A stretch of DNA of 64,000 nt, taken from contig JAMWFC010000114.1 of assembly GCA_027475525.1 (NCBI GenBank), positions 668,304-732,303 on the forward strand. Direction: 5' to 3'. A model generated the notes under the pieces. It ran no database searches. It saw nothing but the letters and a program-made list of their open reading frames with translations, and was not told the DNA's origin. Position numbers and translations under genes: made by a program. Below, in pieces: positions 59,101-64,000 of the stretch; the first letter of the stretch is position 1; the number at the start of each line of letters is the position of its first letter. Source of the stretch: Macrolepiota albuminosa. Taxonomy: Eukaryota > Basidiomycota > Agaricomycetes > Agaricales > Agaricaceae.

Positions 59101-60380
59101 AGTTTTGCGCGTCCTGCGCAGCGTGCCAGAGGGCAAAGTTGCCCCCTGGATCCCCTCTTGGGAAGCTACACCAGCTACCCGTGCCGGTGAAACCCTGGGA
59201 CTCAATTGGAATGGACTTCGTAGGTCCCTTTCCCGAGTCCAGAGGGTTCGATTACCTCTGGGTAGTCATATGTCGTATGACAAGCATGGTGCACCTCATA
59301 CCGGTGCGAACTACGCTGACGGCTAAGGAGCTGTCGTGGATCTACCTGAGGGAGATCGTTAGGCTGCATGGGCTGCCTAGCACCATTGTGAGCGATCGTG
59401 ACTCAAAGTTCACGTCTCAATGGTGGAGAGAACTCCACAAACTGCTAGGAGCGCGACTCCTCATGTCGACGTCCTTCCATCCTCAGACGGATGGGCAGAC
59501 AGAGCGGGTTAACCGCAGTATAGGTCAGATTTTGAGGGCAGTTGTTCGCCCTGACCAACGGGACTGGGTGGACTGGTGTCCACTCACTGAGTTCGCGATT
59601 AACGCGAGTATCTCGGAGACCACAGGGTATGCGCCCTTTGAACTCAACGGAGGGTACTTGCCCTCCATGCTGCACGAACTTCGTGCTGATACGGTAGCTC
59701 ACCGTGGAGTTGTCGAGTTCGCCAGGCAGGCCCTGGAGAACATCGCGGCGGCGCATGACGCCATCATAGAGGCGCGAGTCTTTCAGGCGAAGAACGCCAA
59801 TCACCGTAGGCGAACAGACCCGCCAATAGCTGTAGGAGCGTTGGTATACTTATCAACGCGTAATCTGAGGCTCCCAAAGGGACGGGCGAGTAAACTCTGC
59901 CCGAAATGGGTAGGCCCATACCGCGTCCTAGACGCAGAGCCAAGTACCTCCAACTACGTGTTGGAGCTGCCTCTGGCATTACAGGAACGACGCATCGTTC
60001 CTAAGTTTACGCAGAGCCAAGTACCTCCAACTACGTGTTGGAGCTGCCTCTGGCATTACAGGAACGACGCATCGTTCCTAAGTTTCCATGTGTCGCTGTT
60101 GCGACCTTATAGCGCGTCTGATGATGCGCTGTTCCCTAACAGGGCGACCCCGGGCCCCTATGATTTTGGGGCTCGAGACGATGACGAATGGTTCGTCGAG
60201 TGCATAATTGGGCACCGGTGGACTGAGCGTAACACGCTCGAGTTTGAGGTACGATGGTCCCTGGGGGACACAACATGGGAGCCACACTCCCATTGCTCCA
60301 AGCTAGCGGCACTTGACCGTTATTTGGAGTTGAAGGGCGTTAAGCGCCCACATCAATTAAGTAAGCGTGCCGGCGCTTAA
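56187..60380 (+). CDS. Pol polyprotein of element B: RT, RNase H, integrase, chromodomain
   Basis: Same frame as gag-protease, after one TGA. RT: LLCIPKKDGTLRTALDARQR, KIDLTDAYEQVRIRTEDVPK, MHVYLDDIFIYSD (YLDD) near 57540. RNase H: WLICDASKTGVGAMYGQGSS, HELETLAILEALLKWEDKLM, IITDHKALEFF. Integrase: zinc part HALVGHFGAARTLGYIR and CASCAACQRAK, catalytic residues in GMDFVGPFPESRG, TIVSDRDSKFTSQWW and [19 protein letters not shown]. Then LCPKWVGPYRVLDAEPS and FHVSLLRPYS. The chromodomain is DDEWFVECIIGHRWTERN, FEVRWSLGDTTWEPHSHC near 60180-60310. Duplications at 57178, 58674, 58908 and 59932 interrupt the frame. Confidence 0.9.
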
Positions 60381-60445
60381 TTTGATCGGCAGTGCCGATC
60401 GCGGCTTGGCTGAGTTGGTCAGCAGCTGTGGCTGAAACACGTCTT

Positions 60446-60473
60446 AAAAGGCGAAATTTCTTTTTCGCCTTTT
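60446..60473 (+). terminator. Perfect 11-bp stem-loop followed by T-tract between pol and ORF3
   Basis: AAAAGGCGAAA (60446-60456), six-base loop, TTTCGCCTTTT (60463-60473), then more T. It looks like an intrinsic terminator, though fungal RNA polymerase II does not use these; it may be a structural RNA element. A second perfect hairpin, GATCGGCA...TGCCGATC, lies near 60382-60398. Confidence 0.45.
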
Positions 60474-60483
60474 TTCCCCAACC

Positions 60484-63400
60484 ATGGACAGCATGCCCGT
60501 GGACATAAGTGACCAGCAGCAGCAGCAGCTACAGCAGCAGCAATTTGAGAGTACGCCGTCGGTCTTACCGTCGGCTGAAGGGGGGGGCAGATGGCTCCCC
60601 CGCTGACCCAAAATGCGCCCCAGTGGGGACAATCGCAACAGGCTGTGGGCTTCCCACAGCAGCAGCAACAACCAGCGGCGGGCTACCCGCCGCAGCAGCC
60701 GGTGATCAGTGGCTATCCGCCACTTCAAACCATGCAGGGCAACTTCATGCCCCAGAACGCACCTGTGGGCGGCTATCAGCCCCAACAACCAGCACCGGGC
60801 GCTTATGCGCCACATCACACCGAGGGCCAATTCCAGCAACAGGCCTACGGGGGGCTAGTCAGCCCCCAAGCAGCGCCGGCATGGAGGCAGCTTGCCCCTG
60901 TACCGGCAACAGGGCAACTGGGGACACATCCTTTTCCCCAGTTTACCGCCCCGGCGCACTACCCTGGGATGGGTGGTGTGCCCGTAATGATGCCGTACCC
61001 CCCGGCTTGGATGGGGGCTTGGGGCGCAATGCCCCAGTACAGCGACTCGCATGAGTCGCAAGCCAAGGGAGGCCGGTCGATTTCCCTGTCGACCACAGTA
61101 CCAACCGATAATCTAGAGGGACGCCAAGCATCCCTCGTGCAGGCCACCGCGGCCATTGAGAGAGCAGAAACTCTCAATACAGAACGAAGCGTCGGATCAT
61201 TGTCCGATGCGCCGACGGAGAGCCTGGCCAAGCTCTCCTTGCTACAGCGGCTGGAAATGCCGCACCAATCCGAGCCCAGCTCGGAAGAAGAGTCGCGTCC
61301 TCGACGCGACAAAGGAAAAGCACGGGCTGTCGAGCCCACTCACAGCCAGGACTTAGTCCTGGCTACCCTTCTCCAACGTCTTGGAGATAACGGGTACGAT
61401 GTACCCGCAGAGTCGTCATTCCTCCGCGATGCGGAGGCAGTCGTCCTCATCTGCCGGATGATGGACAACATGGATCATATGCGCGCTCAGCGCAAAACTG
61501 ATCTCCTTGCCATTTCGGCCGCTCGTAAGCGGCAGACTACACCCCCGAGTCGGGACACCGACTCCAGCAAAAGGGCGCGTCGGCAAGGAGTGGAGGACGC
61601 GCCCTCCCGCTCGATTAAGTCGAGCGTTGCTGCCCCCGGCCGGGAGGCCGGTCTAGGACGGGACATCCTCCCTTATGAAGATGTTCCTGCTCCAGCCGCC
61701 CCCCGGCTTATCCAGCGCCTCGCCAGCGGCGCGTCTGAGGTCGCGTCTTCGCGACCAGTATCCGTGGTATCCACCACGCACTCTGGGGAGCAGAGTTCCA
61801 GGGGTGTGAGCACACGCCCCACTGAGGCCAAGGCCTCACAACCCCGAAAGGATCGTCGGGGTAAGCAACCGGACGTGCGCGCCTACGTCAACGTGCACTT
61901 CCCTGAGGATGCCCCGAAAGGGGCCCCAGGGGCTAACATCCCCTTTTTACCCGCTATACTGGTAGAGGGCCCGCCAGCCCGACTCCCGCGGTGTGTGTGG
62001 GCAATGGACCCACGATCTGAGAAGTCGGAGCCGGAGAGGCTGCCTTCCCCTCCCTCCGACAACGATTGGTATGAGGAGCCTGAAGAGGCTCGTATGGAAT
62101 CCCCAGTGCCGCATGAGACGGCGGCACAGCGTATGGCGCGCGAACGGCGCAACAGCAATCGACGAGCCAAGATGGAGCGTCGGGCGCAGAACAGCGCCAA
62201 ACGAGGGGCCGCCCTCCTTGAGGACGAAACCGGGCGCATCCCTGATGCGCTCGGTGTGGTGATCTACCGTGATCACACTATTGAGCGCCAAAACTCATTC
62301 TTTGGCGCGGGGTTGGCTCCCCAATTCTATTGGTCGCCAAGGACCAATACCATCTTCGTCGGGCAAGAAGCCCGCGCAGCCAGGTCCTTCGAGGACGACA
62401 AACCGGGCAACGCCGCCGCGACGCCCCACAACAGTAAGGTGTACCAAGTTGCACCTCACGGGTTTCCCCGCAGTCCTCGAGAAGTCCGCAGACTTCACGC
62501 ACTGGTCAACAACCAGTTTACGCCGCTTCGGCAGCGTCAGTTGGGCTACCTCTTGCTCAACGAATTCAAGCGGGTGGCGCTCAACTGCCACCCTACGGCC
62601 CGAGACAGAGCTATGTCTCATTTACTCGACGAGGTCGAGTATAGGACTATCGCGGTACCCTTCGTGAGTCCAGAGGAGCGGGAGAGCTTCCCGCGAATGA
62701 TTGTGCCGTCGCGGCTCTATCGCCGCAAAGAGGGAGGGAAGATTGCCTTCGTCGGCCTTACCCCCCCTGATCCAAAGCAGCCATTTGCTTTGGACTACCT
62801 GGGCTCATACGCCCTCCTCTATGGACGTCCTGGGACGTCCAATGTGTGGACCGGTCTGGCCATGGACCGAGCCATGCGCATTCATTGGCGCAGCCTCTTT
62901 GGGTTTGCGCTTGTACGCGCCCTCAGCGCCAGCCGCCCCTCTAAGGCCACGGTACACAAGTACCTGGCCTACGTCTTCGCCAGGCCAGGCCTCTATAAAG
63001 AGGCCGTGGCCGAGTACGAGGCGGCCACGGGGCGAGTCTTTGAGCCCATCCACGCCGACGACCCTACCTTCGAGGTTTGGGCTGTGGACATTCCGGAAGC
63101 GTCAGCTTCCGTGTTCTCCACTTCGGACGTGTTACGCGTCCTTCTCCACAATCAAATCCCGGTCAGCTGGGCTGACCACGCGTACACTTATGGGGTCACC
63201 TACTTGGCCCACCTATTCTTCAGCGACAGCCGGCTCTACAACGAGGCGGCTGCTATCGACGACGAGAGGCTACAACGCCTCGATCACTACGGTACACCCC
63301 AGTCCATCCCTCAGTGGGATGGGTGGCGCGAGGGCACCATCGGCGATCGTCAACGCCTGATGCTCCAGCAGCAGGACAGTCGTCGTGCATACGACGACGC

Positions 63401-63722
63401 GCTCGCCAAGGGGATGTACCTCTCTATCGGGCAAGACATTCATGCCCGCGAAATCTGGACGCGCCAGTACCCGTCCGACACCGGGGATCTGCCTGATCCC
63501 CAACCAACCGTCTCGGAGTCGACCATCGACCCCAATCTCACACTGTCCCCCCTCCGGGACTATGACGATTCCCTGCCTGTGGCAGGGCCTTCGGGTACTT
63601 CTTACGCGCCCGCACCCGAGGATGAACTCCTCGACTACGACATGGACGACGCGACTGCCGATCCATTCCGGGAGCCTGGGGACTCTCCCATTGCCCCCGT
63701 CCCAGACTTACCGACGGCATGA
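60484..63722 (+). CDS. ORF3 of element B: unknown protein of about 1,040-1,080 residues
   Basis: Uninterrupted from ATG 60591 to TGA 63720-63722 (1,043 codons). An upstream ATG at 60484 opens MDSMPVDISDQQQQQLQQQQ and stops after a run of eight G at 60580-60587; one more G would join it in frame, so the natural start may be 60484. N-terminus is Gln/Pro/Gly-rich (QQQQQPAAGYPPQQP, prion-like). The middle is charged and disordered (SSEEESRPRRDKGKARAVEP). A basic segment RMARERRNSNRRAKMERRAQ precedes a folded-looking C-terminal region (EVRRLHALVNNQFTPLRQRQ, YLLLNEFKRVALNCHPTARD, WRSLFGFALVRALSASRPSK, HKYLAYVFARPGLYKEAVAE). An acidic tail ends it. No signal peptide or membrane segment, so not an envelope protein; no enzyme motif seen. 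No 77-bp duplication falls in it. Confidence 0.75.
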
Positions 63723-63767
63723 CCGTCGTATTATCTCGAGACCGTAGCTCGGTCTGATTGGGGGGTG
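63723..63767 (+). other. Short spacer with purine tract before the 3' LTR of element B
   Basis: GATTGGGGGGTG directly precedes the LTR start TGTAGCG at 63768, a likely polypurine tract. Confidence 0.5.
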
Positions 63768-64000
63768 TGTAGCGTAGTCCGCTATGTGGCGTTGGCCACA
63801 TAGCTTTACTTACTGTATATTAGTACATATTATATTATATTTATTATAATATAATATTTATTTACATTCGTATATAATTAGTTACTCAGCTGCTTACAAA
63901 GCAGCTTATTTTGTTGTAAACTACATTGTCAATAGACCGGTCTGGTCTGATTCAGTGTTGTGTGCACACTAAGCTCTCTCAAATTCGTAACTTCGTTACA
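63768..64000 (+). repeat. 3' LTR of element B, cut by window end
   Basis: Identical by eye to 52133-52365 over all 233 visible bases. Confidence 0.9.

Larger units (their letters stand above)
41108..60085. repeat. Set of 77-bp direct duplications (probable assembly joins)
   Basis: First-copy/second-copy anchors (any fixed base inside the pair): 41108/41185, 41464/41541, 42021/42098, 42365/42442, 42687/42765 (78), 43477/43554, 44107/44184, 45534/45611, 46096/46173, 46687/46764, 47653/47730, 48046/48123, 48501/48578, 49165/49242, 50134/50211, 51104/51181, 51301/51378, 51711/51788, 51899/51976, 52684/52761, 53616/53693, 53989/54066, 54200/54277, 54672/54749, 57178/57255, 58674/58751, 58908/58985, 59932/60009. 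Earlier ones: 3420/3497, 25588/25665, 36231/36308, 37535/37612, 38797/38874. Spacing is 77 in all but one. Confidence 0.9.
52133..64000 (+). mobile_element. Element B: young chromodomain Ty3/gypsy retrotransposon with a third ORF
   Basis: 5' LTR at 52133, gag-protease, pol with RT, RNase H, integrase and chromodomain, a third ORF of about 1,040-1,080 residues, then the 3' LTR from 63768, which runs past the window. The visible 233 bases of the 3' LTR are identical to the 5' LTR by eye, so insertion is recent. Coding parts are open when each 77-bp duplication is discounted, apart from one in-frame TGA between gag-protease and pol. Confidence 0.9.

Noticed and set aside
3420..60085. 77-bp repeats as a biological minisatellite or tandem-duplicating element
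   Set aside because: Fixed length, no shared sequence between sites, and disruption of otherwise conserved frames point to assembly.
60591..63722. ORF3 as an envelope gene
   Set aside because: No signal peptide or transmembrane segment; composition is Gln/Pro-rich and charged.

Overview
The window looks like a filamentous basidiomycete, most likely an agaricomycete mushroom. Evidence: host genes carry many ~50-nt GT...AG introns; there is a GH5 endoglucanase, a CE5 cutinase, F-box/LRR and kinase-like proteins of fungal type, DIRS-like and chromodomain Ty3/gypsy retroelements, and CpG-directed decay of old repeats.

Layout. 1-15.1 kb is an ordinary gene-dense region with every gene on the minus strand: an F-box/LRR protein (cut by the window edge), a secreted GH5 endoglucanase, mitochondrial pyruvate dehydrogenase E1-alpha, an App1-like phosphatidate phosphatase, a kinase-like protein, a decayed duplicate of the App1 gene, and a cutinase. 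15.9-22.1 kb is a degraded DIRS-like tyrosine-recombinase retrotransposon with split direct repeats (A1...B1-A2-B2). 22.1-29.9 kb is AT-rich and CpG-poor: a solo LTR with a perfect 5-bp target duplication, a fold-back element, two Tc1-like elements and a gypsy fragment. 29.9-64 kb is GC-rich and reads as LTR retrotransposons nested in one another: D (29.9-37.8 kb, +) sits in an old B-family fragment, A (37.8-40.8 kb, +) in D, C (40.8-52.1 kb, -) in A, and B (52.1 kb to the right edge, +) in C. Right-hand remainders of D, A and C would lie beyond the window.

Three things stand out. (1) Element B (LTR, leader, gag, pol and a third ORF) is tiled with short perfect stem-loops at a density not seen in host genes or the other retroelements. 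(2) Elements C and D carry an antisense ORF downstream of pol (spliced in C, with a zinc-finger-like motif, basic cluster and coiled coil), and B carries a sense ORF of about 1,040-1,080 residues there; none is a standard Ty3/gypsy gene. (3) Element C has two retropepsin-like domains in tandem, the second with Asp changed to Asn.

Caution: I find 33 direct duplications of 77 bp (one 78), one inside a conserved exon of the endoglucanase. They look like unmerged k=77 assembly overlaps. In element B, several are followed by loss of 1-2 bases. They break reading frames that are otherwise intact, so many apparent pseudogene breaks in C and B are artefacts. Coordinates are those of the window as given, artefacts included. 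All exon boundaries and motifs were read by eye.
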